From an uncultured Gammaproteobacteria bacterium (GTDB taxonomy: Bacteria; Pseudomonadota; Gammaproteobacteria; Rariloculales; Rariloculaceae): DNA of 27,859 bases. Below, piece after piece: positions 1-7,273 of the stretch. The stretch is from the NCBI GenBank assembly GCA_946887385.1, contig CAMPKU010000018.1, forward strand, positions 1 through 27,859. The letters are read 5' to 3'. The position numbers and the translations under genes were made by a program. The first letter of the stretch is position 1; every line of letters begins with the position of its first letter. The notes under the pieces are model-generated. The model had not been told where the DNA came from and did not search any database. It was given only the letters and a program-made list of their open reading frames with translations.

Positions 1-398
1 CGCTTACAGCGCAGCGCGATGCATTCCATGACGGCCGTGAGCGCCGGCTGGTTCAAGTAGTTGATGAGATCCCAGCAGAGCACGACATCGGTGGCCTCGC
101 GCCCGCGCGCCGGCAACAGCGCTTCGGCACATTGGCGGATGCGGCGCGGATCGATCTCGCCGTTCAAAGAATCGAGGCCGTCGGCCAGCTCCACAATCTC
201 GAGCCGGCAGCGGAAACGGCCGAACGCGCGAATCGTTGCGCTGTGCGCCGAGCCGAGGTCGAGCACAACCCAACGCCCGCCCGACTCCAGGCGCTGCATC
301 AAGGAGTGAAAAAGCGGCGCACTCAAAGCTTCCGGCGTGCTGCTGGCTTTCGCAGCCGCCGGGGGGCCTTGACTCAACCGCCGCGCATCGACCGCCAC
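1..398 (-). CDS. Class I SAM-dependent methyltransferase-like protein, C-terminus outside window
   Basis: The first ~132 residues of a minus-strand protein are visible and the frame is still open at the left edge. The segment GGRWVVLDLGSAHSATIRAFG resembles glycine-rich motif I of class I SAM-dependent methyltransferases. The later DVVLCWDLINYL looks like the strand-4 motif that often reads D-(V/L)-(V/I)-x-x-x-x-x-(L/I). The glycine pattern D-L-G-S-A is weaker than the classical D-x-G-x-G, so catalytic activity is not assured. I chose GTG at 398 because an in-frame stop lies four codons upstream (413-411) and a GGTGAG sits about 10 nt before it. It begins 7 bp after the bactofilin stop, so the two are probably cotranscribed. 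The substrate is unknown, and the methyltransferase call is inferred from the fold motifs only. Confidence 0.6.
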   Translation of the reverse strand, partial: MAVDARRLSQGPPAAAKASSTPEALSAPLFHSLMQRLESGGRWVVLDLGSAHSATIRAFGRFRCRLEIVELADGLDSLNGEIDPRRIRQCAEALLPARGREATDVVLCWDLINYLNQPALTAVMECIALRCK

Positions 399-405
399 TG
401 TGTCG

Positions 406-969
406 TTAGCTCACCGCTCCCGACTTCACCACAGCCGGCTGCTCAGGCTTGGCAGGCTGCACGACGGGCTTCGCAGCCGCTTGCGGCGGCGGCGACGCGC
501 TCTTCTGCGGTGCGGCACGGTTGCCGACCACGTTCTGCGCCGCTTGCGGATCCATTTCGATGGCGCCCTTGAACTTCGCGCCGTCCTCGAGGCTCACGCG
601 CGGCGACGTGATATTGCCTTTCACCTGCGCGCTCTTGCGAACGTTCACGCGCTCGGAGCCGTAAAGATCGCCTTCGAGGTAACCGTCGACGTAAATCGAG
701 TGTGCATAGACGTCGGCCCGCACCTTTCCCTGGGGGCCAATCGTCAGACTATTGTTCTTGAGTTGGACGGTGCCGCTGACCTCGCCCTCGATCAACAAAT
801 CCTCATCGCCGCGCACGTCGCCGTCGATGGTGATCGACGCTCCGATGACGGCCGCTTCGCGGCTGCCGCTCGACGCGCTGCTGCGCGGGGGGCTCGACTC
901 CGTCCTGGTTGGGCCGGGCTCGGGCCGTGAACCCGTCTCGAGCGCTCCTTTCTTACCGATCTCAAACAT
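406..969 (-). CDS. Bactofilin (polymer-forming cytoskeletal protein)
   Basis: This 187-residue protein has the bactofilin layout. A disordered Pro/Ser-rich N-tail (1-37) leads to a right-handed beta-helix core (about 38-145) with the short hydrophobic repeats VIGASITIDGDVRGDEDLLIEG, GTVQLKNNSLTIGPQGKV, VYVDG-like turns and VKGNITSPRVSLEDGAKFKG. A Pro/Ala/Lys-rich C-tail follows. Bactofilins self-assemble without nucleotide into membrane-associated filaments that place cell-wall or polysaccharide enzymes. The start is supported by AGGGGA 6 nt upstream. The 132-bp gap to the ExoD-family gene suggests it may have its own promoter. The methyltransferase-like gene follows 7 bp behind. Being close to glucan and exopolysaccharide genes fits an envelope scaffold role, which is inference from context. 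Confidence 0.93.
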   Translation of the reverse strand: MFEIGKKGALETGSRPEPGPTRTESSPPRSSASSGSREAAVIGASITIDGDVRGDEDLLIEGEVSGTVQLKNNSLTIGPQGKVRADVYAHSIYVDGYLEGDLYGSERVNVRKSAQVKGNITSPRVSLEDGAKFKGAIEMDPQAAQNVVGNRAAPQKSASPPPQAAAKPVVQPAKPEQPAVVKSGAVS

Positions 970-1072
970 GATGATCCCCTAGGTTTCGAGTGTGAGTGCT
1001 GTCGCCACAACTACTTGCACGCCGATCGTGACGAACGGTCTATCTAACACAGGCCTTTCGCGAACGCCAATC

Positions 1073-1090
1073 TGTCGGCTTCGGCCGACA
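1073..1090 (-). terminator. Perfect 7-bp hairpin downstream of the ExoD-family gene
   Basis: TGTCGGC-TTCG-GCCGACA (plus strand) is a perfect inverted repeat with a 4-nt loop, beginning 11 bp after the ExoD-family stop codon. The position suits a transcription end or RNA-stabilising hairpin for that gene. No T-run follows on the minus strand, so it is not a textbook intrinsic terminator. The rest of the 970-1101 gap shows only the bactofilin ribosome binding site. Confidence 0.4.
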
Positions 1091-1101
1091 ACTCGACGAG
1101 C

Positions 1102-1746
1102 TCAGGACGCGAAGTAGTTGATGAGGCCAAGAATCGCCGCCCAAGTTGCCACGGAGGCGACGGCGATCGCAACCGCCGACACCAGTGCACCGATCAGCAC
1201 GATGAGCCCGTCGCGTTCGGTCATGCCGATCGCGATCACCGACGCGGCGAACCCGGGCGGCATGTTGCCGAGAAACGGGATCGGCATGATCATGATCAGT
1301 CCCAAGGCCAAAAGCACTATACCGATCAAGATCTTACCCACCGTCTCCGTCACGATTGCAAAGCGCGGCTTACAAATGCGCTCGAGCCGCTCGAGATAGC
1401 GCGCCAGCCGATCGACGACGCGCCGCAGATCCGCTCGCGCCAAGCTCTTGTCGGCGATCATGCGCGGTAACCACAGCCGCGGGCGCGCGGCGATCAGATT
1501 CAGCGCAATGATGACCATGGCGATGCCGCATACGGTCGGAATGCCCGGCGGCATCGGCAGACAACACGGCAAGGCGAAGATCAATAATGTGAAGCCGAAC
1601 GCGCGATGGCGCAGACCGGTCATGATCTCGCGAAATGTGACGCGCTCCCCCTCCGCCTCGGCGATCTCGCGCAGCACTTCGGACGTGCGCTCGGGTTTAG
1701 GGCGGCGCAGCCGCGCACGGAGCCCTCGGTCGCGATCAACGTCCAT
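1102..1746 (-). CDS. ExoD-family exopolysaccharide synthesis membrane protein
   Basis: This 214-residue protein matches the ExoD family in length and pattern. A basic N-terminus is followed by TSEVLREIAEAEGERVTFREIM and then hydrophobic segments around residues 45-85 (FTLLIFALPCCLPMPPG, then VCGIAMVIIALNLIAA). A charged amphipathic stretch (RADLRRVVDRLARYLERLERI) comes next, and two long hydrophobic stretches in the C-terminal half include ALGLIMIMPIPFLGNMPPG. The paired LP-x-PPG-type motifs are typical of ExoD proteins. The founding member affects exopolysaccharide production and alkali tolerance in Sinorhizobium; the biochemical activity of the family is not established. It lies 54 bp downstream of the S41 gene, and no strong ribosome binding site precedes the ATG. 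The family call is firm and the function is inferred. Confidence 0.85.
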   Translation of the reverse strand: MDVDRDRGLRARLRRPKPERTSEVLREIAEAEGERVTFREIMTGLRHRAFGFTLLIFALPCCLPMPPGIPTVCGIAMVIIALNLIAARPRLWLPRMIADKSLARADLRRVVDRLARYLERLERICKPRFAIVTETVGKILIGIVLLALGLIMIMPIPFLGNMPPGFAASVIAIGMTERDGLIVLIGALVSAVAIAVASVATWAAILGLINYFAS

Positions 1747-1800
1747 GAAGCGGAGGGATTCCTGCGGTTTGGCGTGAGCGGGCGCGTATTCTACGAACGC

Positions 1801-3402
1801 TCAACGGCACGAGTCACCGGCCGCGAGCCAGCTCGAGGCGGCTTCCATCGCGGCATCCGCGCCGCTCGGCGCGGACGTTTCGCCGCGAGCCGTAAGCTGG
1901 TCGGGAACCAGCGGCCCTGCCACCACGCGGCCCGCGGCATCGCTCGTGGCCGCAACCGTCAGGATCAGTGAGGCGCCATCGGCCAGCGCAAAGGTTCGGT
2001 TGCCCGCGCTCAAGCCCCGTGTGGCCGCACCGAACGAGCGCACGAGCCCGCGGCTGCGCAACGCCACGGCCAACACCTCTGCGGAGCTCGCTGTGCGGGG
2101 GCCGAGCAGCACGGCTATTGGCGCGGTGCGGGACAGGCTGTACGGCGCCCGCACCCGGAGCTGCGTGTAATCGCCAAAGCCGGCCTGGCCGTTGCGATGC
2201 CACACCGGCACGCGACGCCCGTCGGGATAGACGGAGGCCGCCACCTCGCCGTCGCCCAGCAAAGGGCCGAGGCCGGCCAGCATCGGCCACAGGTTGCCGC
2301 CGGAGTTCTGGCGAAGATCCACAATCCAGCCGCAAACTTGGTTTACATCAAGCGTTTGAATCAACTTGCTCAACTCTTCTGCGAAGTGAAGCTGCTGCGC
2401 CGGCGTGCCGCCGGCAAACCCCGGCACGTTGAGATATGCGAGGTGATCATCGAGTCGCCGCCCGTGCGGTGCAGTCAGAGGCGAGCCCGTGCGCGCGTTC
2501 GACACAGCGGCCGTGGCCAGCGCCCGCGATACGGGCGCGCTCTGCAGATAACTATGCCGGTCGCCGAGTGCGCGTACCGCGTAGCGCACGGCCACGTGCG
2601 CGTCGGCGGCCGTTGTGGCGCCGCGTGCGTGCTCGAGCGCCTCGGCGCGCAGCGCCGGCCAATCCACCTCGTTGCGCCGCAACGAATGCTCCCGCATCAA
2701 CGCGAGCGCGGCATCGAGATAACGCACGGCTGCGGGCGTTGCGGGCGGCAGCGACTGCGAGCTCACGACCGCGAGCGCTAGGCCGTCGAACCCGGCACCG
2801 CCTTGCCCGCGCACGGCCATGCCGAAGGCCACCTCGTCCACGTCGGGCGGTAAGGGCAATTCCACCTCGTAGCGGCGCCAGGCGCCGTCCGCCGCCGTCG
2901 CGGCCTTCCGCGCCGACCCGGATTCATCGCCCGTGGGCTCGCGGCCATAGCCGTAGCTGTCGAGAAATAACGGTCCGGCAGATCCATCGACGCGCAACCA
3001 CAGGGCAGGCGCGGCACCGCCCGCCGGCGCGCGCAGGAAGCCGCTCAACCGAAGGCGCTCGGCGCCTGCAGTGCCGCTGGTTGCCCGCAGCCGCGCCGCA
3101 GGTATTCGCTGCACCAAGCGCGTCACGCCGTCTGCCGCCGCGCGCACCACGAGAAGGCTGCGCTCCCCTTCCACGGCAGCCGCGTCGTCGCTGGCTACGG
3201 TGGCATCATCGTTCGGGCTGCGCCAGCCGAGCGGCGCGCCGTCACGATCGAGCGCTTCGAAGCCCAGGTTCTCCTGCGCAGACGCGCACGCGGCAGCAGC
3301 GCACGAGCCAACGACTACGGCTGTAAGTCCCAGCGCGCGCAGGCGCGAGCGTGCCGAAGACGCGCGCTCAAGCCGAGCGCAGCGCAGGCCGATCGGGAAC
3401 AT
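1801..3402 (-). CDS. Secreted S41-family peptidase with N-terminal beta-sandwich domain
   Basis: This 533-residue protein has an n-region followed by LGLTAVVVGSCAAAACASA, a signal peptide likely cut before QEN. Residues ~45-215 look like an all-beta carbohydrate-binding-like domain (LGFEALDRDGAPLGW at its start, paired WLRVDG and YEVELPLP strands). A linker and the S41 core follow: LGDRHSYLQ (280-288, candidate His283), WIVDLRQNSGGNLWP (359-373) and PRTASSAEVLA (435-445), whose first Ser of SSAE (439) aligns with the nucleophile. The Lys of the CtpA/Tsp dyad is replaced: the G-x-x-T-x-G-K position reads AATRGLS. It therefore belongs to the tricorn/IRBP-like branch rather than true Ctp. Its ATG overlaps the end of opgH by 35 bp, suggesting translational coupling. 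No alternative start lies before the signal sequence. Substrate unknown. Confidence 0.85.
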   Translation of the reverse strand: MFPIGLRCARLERASSARSRLRALGLTAVVVGSCAAAACASAQENLGFEALDRDGAPLGWRSPNDDATVASDDAAAVEGERSLLVVRAAADGVTRLVQRIPAARLRATSGTAGAERLRLSGFLRAPAGGAAPALWLRVDGSAGPLFLDSYGYGREPTGDESGSARKAATAADGAWRRYEVELPLPPDVDEVAFGMAVRGQGGAGFDGLALAVVSSQSLPPATPAAVRYLDAALALMREHSLRRNEVDWPALRAEALEHARGATTAADAHVAVRYAVRALGDRHSYLQSAPVSRALATAAVSNARTGSPLTAPHGRRLDDHLAYLNVPGFAGGTPAQQLHFAEELSKLIQTLDVNQVCGWIVDLRQNSGGNLWPMLAGLGPLLGDGEVAASVYPDGRRVPVWHRNGQAGFGDYTQLRVRAPYSLSRTAPIAVLLGPRTASSAEVLAVALRSRGLVRSFGAATRGLSAGNRTFALADGASLILTVAATSDAAGRVVAGPLVPDQLTARGETSAPSGADAAMEAASSWLAAGDSCR

Positions 3403-5491
3403 CGGGATTGACGAGCCGCACGAGCACTTGAAACAAGTCGCGGTCGCCGAGCACGGCGAGCCGTTCGGGCGGCGACAGCCAGGCGAGCGCTTCGGCCGCG
3501 GTATGCGCGTCGCCGAGCTTCGCGCGCGCGGTGATGAACATCACGTCGGGGTGCCCACGCGTGGCCGGCGACCGCGGCAGCACGGCCGCGAAATGCCGCT
3601 GACGCGCAACCTCGTCGCTGACCAGGCGCTCGATCGTCACGCCGTCGAGCATCTCCTCGAGCCGCGCCTCGGCCTCGTCGCGCAGCGCGATGACGCGCGG
3701 CACGCGCACCTCCTCCGGCACGGTGAGAAAACCCAAGAACCGCCCGATCTTGGCAAGCACCACGCTGCCGCTCGCTGCGGACAACGGCAGCGCGAGCACG
3801 AGCCCTATGAGCGCGGGCGACATCCATGCGAACAACGGCGGCGACACGAACAACAGCACCGCCGACAGCACGAGGCCCGACAGCATCTGCAACCAATGCC
3901 GGCGCAGCAACATGGCCCAGGGCAGGCGCGAATGCTTGCGGCTTTGCGTGGTCCATCCCGAGTCTTGGCCGATGAGTATTTCGGATACTTGGCGCACCTG
4001 CATCATCATCATGATCGGCGCGTAAAGAGCCGAGATGATCGTCTCGGCTACTGCGCCGAGCACCACGCGCAGCGGATTGACGGTGCGCAGCAGCTCGCCA
4101 TCGATGAACGCACGCAGCACTCCCAAAATTTTCGGCGTGAGAAGCGTGGCCATCGCGATGAGAAACAGCCGAACCATTCGCTCGCTGTCGAACAACGGCC
4201 AACGCGGGAACAGCGACAATTCTTCGGTGAAGTACTCGAACTGCACGGTTGCAATGTGGCCTGCCGTGCCGAGGCCGATGATGATGAGCGCGAACCACAG
4301 CGGCGACGCGAGATAGCTCATCACACCGATGCCCATGTGCATGCGGTTCGACCACGTGAAGCCTTGGCTCATGAGCACGGCCAGGTGCTGGATGTTGCCT
4401 TGCGCCCACCGCCGGTCGCGCGCGGCCACGTCGAGCAGCGACGGTGGGCTGTCTTCCCAGCTACCGCCGAGCGTAGGAAGCATGCGCACCGACCAGCCCG
4501 CGCGGCGCAACAGCGCGGCTTCCACGAAGTCGTGCGAGAGGATGGCGCCGCCGAACGGTTTCTTGCCAGGGAGCACGGGCAGCCCGGCGGCTGATGCGAA
4601 CGCCCGTACGCGAATGATGGCGTTGTGCCCCCAATAATTACCGTCGTCGCCCTGCCAGCTCGCAATGCCGCGCGCCACGATGGGGCCGTACACGCGGCCG
4701 GCGAACTGCTGCAGGCGCGCGAATAACGTTTTGCCGCCGGCAAGCCGCGGCACGGTTTGCAGCAAGCCGAGATTGGCGTCGGCCGCCATCTCGCGCACGA
4801 GCGTGACAAGCGTTTCGGGAGCCAGAATGCTGTCCGCGTCGAGCACGATCATGAAGTCGTAGCGTCCGCCCCAGCGCGTGATGAAGTCGTGCAAGTTACC
4901 CGTCTTGCGGCCGACGTTGTCGTTGCGGCGGCGATACCACACCCGCATACGCTCGCCGAGCTTCTCGCGCAGCGAGTGATACGCGGCCGTCTCCTTGACG
5001 TAAATCTCCGGACGCGTGGTATCCGATAGAACGAAGATTTCGAAGCCGGTGGCGTTGCGCTCGAGTAGCTCCTCGGCCATCGCGAGCAACGCGGCAAACG
5101 TGCCGGCCGGATTCTCGTTGAACACGGGCATCACGAGCGCCGTTCGCTGCTCGCCGCGAAGCTCGCCTTTCGCGCGCAAGCGCACGCCGCCGAACAACAC
5201 GCCGGATACGGCCGCAGCGGCCGCCAGCGCGATCCAGCCGAAGGTGATCGCGAACAACGCCACCATCGCCCACTGCAGCGTGGACACCACGCCCAACGAC
5301 ACGACGGCGATCATCTCGAGCGTGGCATACACCGTAAGCGCCAGAGCGCCGCCGAACGTGACGAGCCGGGCGAGGATGGTGCGCAACGAGGGCCACTTCC
5401 GGCGGCGCGTGGGCACGTAGCGGCGCAGATTCTGCTCCGGCATGTCGAGGGGGACGAGCGGCGGCACCGAAGCCGATGGGCGGGCCGTCAT
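3368..5491 (-). CDS. opgH: Glucans biosynthesis glucosyltransferase OpgH/MdoH
   Basis: This 707-residue inner-membrane glycosyltransferase makes the beta-glucan backbone of osmoregulated periplasmic glucans from UDP-glucose and exports it. Two membrane segments (about 44-66 and 72-102) precede a GT2 catalytic domain with ALVMPVFNENP (118-128), SDTTRPE, the VLDADS metal-binding motif (216-221), LSHDFVEAALLRRAGW (base Asp ~321) and RRWAQGN (360-366, the Q/R-x-x-RW-type motif). Several further membrane segments follow (GVMSYLASPLWFALIIIGLG onwards). I chose ATG at 5491 because it overlaps the opgG stop in an ATGA. A longer open frame reaches 5665 but lies inside opgG. E. coli OpgH is ~847 residues with a long cytosolic N-terminus; here that extension is only ~44 residues. 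Confidence 0.95.
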   Translation of the reverse strand: MTARPSASVPPLVPLDMPEQNLRRYVPTRRRKWPSLRTILARLVTFGGALALTVYATLEMIAVVSLGVVSTLQWAMVALFAITFGWIALAAAAAVSGVLFGGVRLRAKGELRGEQRTALVMPVFNENPAGTFAALLAMAEELLERNATGFEIFVLSDTTRPEIYVKETAAYHSLREKLGERMRVWYRRRNDNVGRKTGNLHDFITRWGGRYDFMIVLDADSILAPETLVTLVREMAADANLGLLQTVPRLAGGKTLFARLQQFAGRVYGPIVARGIASWQGDDGNYWGHNAIIRVRAFASAAGLPVLPGKKPFGGAILSHDFVEAALLRRAGWSVRMLPTLGGSWEDSPPSLLDVAARDRRWAQGNIQHLAVLMSQGFTWSNRMHMGIGVMSYLASPLWFALIIIGLGTAGHIATVQFEYFTEELSLFPRWPLFDSERMVRLFLIAMATLLTPKILGVLRAFIDGELLRTVNPLRVVLGAVAETIISALYAPIMMMMQVRQVSEILIGQDSGWTTQSRKHSRLPWAMLLRRHWLQMLSGLVLSAVLLFVSPPLFAWMSPALIGLVLALPLSAASGSVVLAKIGRFLGFLTVPEEVRVPRVIALRDEAEARLEEMLDGVTIERLVSDEVARQRHFAAVLPRSPATRGHPDVMFITARAKLGDAHTAAEALAWLSPPERLAVLGDRDLFQVLVRLVNPDVPDRPALRSA

Positions 5492-7083
5492 CGGGTCCAC
5501 TGGTAGAGCCACGTTTCGCCCCAGGGCTTGCCGCCCGAGTGGAGCACCGTGCGCAGCTCGATGAGGTTTTCGCGCAGCGGGTCGAGCTCGAACGTGACAC
5601 GGTACACACCGGCTTGCGGCACCACTTGGCCGCGCGGCGCGTACACCTCGCCGGCCGAGCTCCATACCTCGGGAACGATGTTCTCCGGGATGTCGCCGAC
5701 GCCTTTGAAATCGATGACGAACGAGCGTTGCCCTTCGGCGTTCAACGATTGCCCGACGCGCGTGGCCACCACGCGTGCCAACGAGTCGTCGAGCGGTTCG
5801 TCCGTGAACCGCAGGCGATACGCAAAGTCGGCGCGTTGTCCGGCCGGCAGCGCCGTGGCCGGTTGCCAGTAGGCGACGATGTTATTGTTGACCTCGCGCG
5901 GCAAGGGAATCTCGAAGAGCTCCACGTGTCCTGAGCCCCACTCGGCCGCGGGCTCTACCCATAACGACGGCCGTCGTTCGTATTGCGCTTCGGCGTCTTG
6001 ATAGTCCGCGAACGAGCGCTTGCGTTGAACCAAGCCGAACCCCTTGGGGTTCTCGTCCGGGAAATAGGAGCCTCTCGGAATCATGCGTGGGTTTGCGAGC
6101 GGCCGCCACAGCCGTTCGCCGCGGCCCGTGACGATCTGTAGCCCGTCGGAGTCGTGCACGGCGCTGCGAAAATCGTCGAAGCGCGTGCGGTTCGAGGCGT
6201 CGAACAAGAACATCGAGGTGAGGGGCGCGATGCCAAACGCTGCGAGCTCGACGCGCGGGAACAACGCAACCTCGACGTCGACGACGGTTTCCTCGCCGGG
6301 CTGCGCCGTGAACGTATACGCGCCCACGACCGACGGGCTCTGCAGCAACGCGTGAATCACGATGCGTTCCGCTTCCTCCGGTGGGCGCTCGATCCAAAAA
6401 TCGGTGAAGTACGGAAACTCTTCGCCTTCGGGCCGCGCCGTGCGCACGGCGAGCCCGCGCGCGAACAAACCGAACAGCTGCCCCTTGGCCGCCGCTCGAA
6501 AGTAGCTTGCGCCCTGGAACATCAGGAAGTCGTCGAGCTGATCGGCTTCGTTGAGCGGTGCACGCACGCGAAAACCGGAATAGCCGGTGTTCTCGCGAGT
6601 GGCCGCGGCGGGCGGCGCTTGTGCTCCGTACGCCGAAGGATCGCTCGTGAATAGCGTGTTCTTGAAAAGCACGCGCCGCGCCGTTCCGCCCACGACGAGA
6701 TTGATGTTCACCGGCACGTCGTAGATGAAGCCCGGGTACAACAAATCGACGACAAAGGCGCGGTTCTCGCCGTTCCAGATCGCGGCATCGGGATCGAAGC
6801 GGATCGAGCGGTACTGATCGTAGGTGAGGCGCGCCTCGCCCTCGCCCGCGGGCCGCGGCGGCAGCGCGTGGGGATGCGCCGCAAGCTCGGCCGCGCGCTG
6901 CAGCAGAATGTCGCGGCTGAACGGCTCGGTGGGCCGGTCTTCTTCCGGCTCGGCTTGCGCCTGCGCTTGCGCCGGGTCTGGCGGCGCGGTTTGCGCCTCG
7001 GCAGGCGGCTGTTCTTGCGCCCACGCGGGGCCGACCGAGCCTACGGCGAGCCAGCACAAGACCAATAAGTGACGGCGCAACAT
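5488..7083 (-). CDS. opgG: Glucans biosynthesis protein OpgG/MdoG
   Basis: This 531-residue periplasmic protein is required, together with OpgH, to make osmoregulated periplasmic glucans. It starts with a clear signal peptide, MLRRHLLVLCWLAVGSVGPAWA, cut before QEQPP. A Pro/Ala/Gln-rich linker (with a short PAQAQAQAEP repeat) precedes the OpgG core: FSRDILLQRAAELAAHP, LTYDQYRSIRFDPDAAIW, PGFIYDVPVNINLV and YSGFRVRAPLNEADQLDDFLMFQGASYFRA. Downstream come RPSLWVEPAAEWGSGHVELFEIPLPREVNNNIVAYW and a C-terminal beta domain. I chose ATG at 7083 because it gives the signal peptide directly; the frame is open to 7242 but the extra residues look like noncoding DNA. It overlaps opgH by 4 bp. The 190 bp to the divergent oxidoreductase gene should hold its promoter. 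Confidence 0.95.
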   Translation of the reverse strand: MLRRHLLVLCWLAVGSVGPAWAQEQPPAEAQTAPPDPAQAQAQAEPEEDRPTEPFSRDILLQRAAELAAHPHALPPRPAGEGEARLTYDQYRSIRFDPDAAIWNGENRAFVVDLLYPGFIYDVPVNINLVVGGTARRVLFKNTLFTSDPSAYGAQAPPAAATRENTGYSGFRVRAPLNEADQLDDFLMFQGASYFRAAAKGQLFGLFARGLAVRTARPEGEEFPYFTDFWIERPPEEAERIVIHALLQSPSVVGAYTFTAQPGEETVVDVEVALFPRVELAAFGIAPLTSMFLFDASNRTRFDDFRSAVHDSDGLQIVTGRGERLWRPLANPRMIPRGSYFPDENPKGFGLVQRKRSFADYQDAEAQYERRPSLWVEPAAEWGSGHVELFEIPLPREVNNNIVAYWQPATALPAGQRADFAYRLRFTDEPLDDSLARVVATRVGQSLNAEGQRSFVIDFKGVGDIPENIVPEVWSSAGEVYAPRGQVVPQAGVYRVTFELDPLRENLIELRTVLHSGGKPWGETWLYQWTR

Positions 7084-7237
7084 CGCTTTATGAGATCGCC
7101 CGACGCGCAATCCGACGCTAAACCGAGATTCTATCAAAGTAGGATTTGTGCCAGCGGGCTCGAGAAAAGACCAGGTGTTGCCGAACGGCGCCAGGAACGA
7201 GGCGCCGTCTATCATGCTGCGCGCGGCGGCGGCGCCA

Positions 7238-7243
7238 TACAAT
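7238..7243 (+). promoter_or_regulatory. Possible -10 element upstream of the FAD/Fe-S oxidoreductase
   Basis: TACAAT differs from the sigma-70 -10 consensus at one base and lies 30 bp before the ATG at 7274, in the divergent opgG spacer. No recognisable -35 hexamer sits 16-18 bp upstream, so this is weak. Confidence 0.25.
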
Positions 7244-7273
7244 AGCCGCCCACCGCCTTAGGTTCGGCTTTCC

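Noticed and set aside
5492..5665. N-terminal extension of OpgH inside opgG
   Set aside because: The ATG at 5491 overlaps the opgG stop in a classic ATGA, and the extension is Arg/Ala/Pro-rich without similarity to OpgH.
7084..7242. N-terminal extension of OpgG
   Set aside because: The ATG at 7083 leads straight into a typical signal peptide; the extension would bury it.
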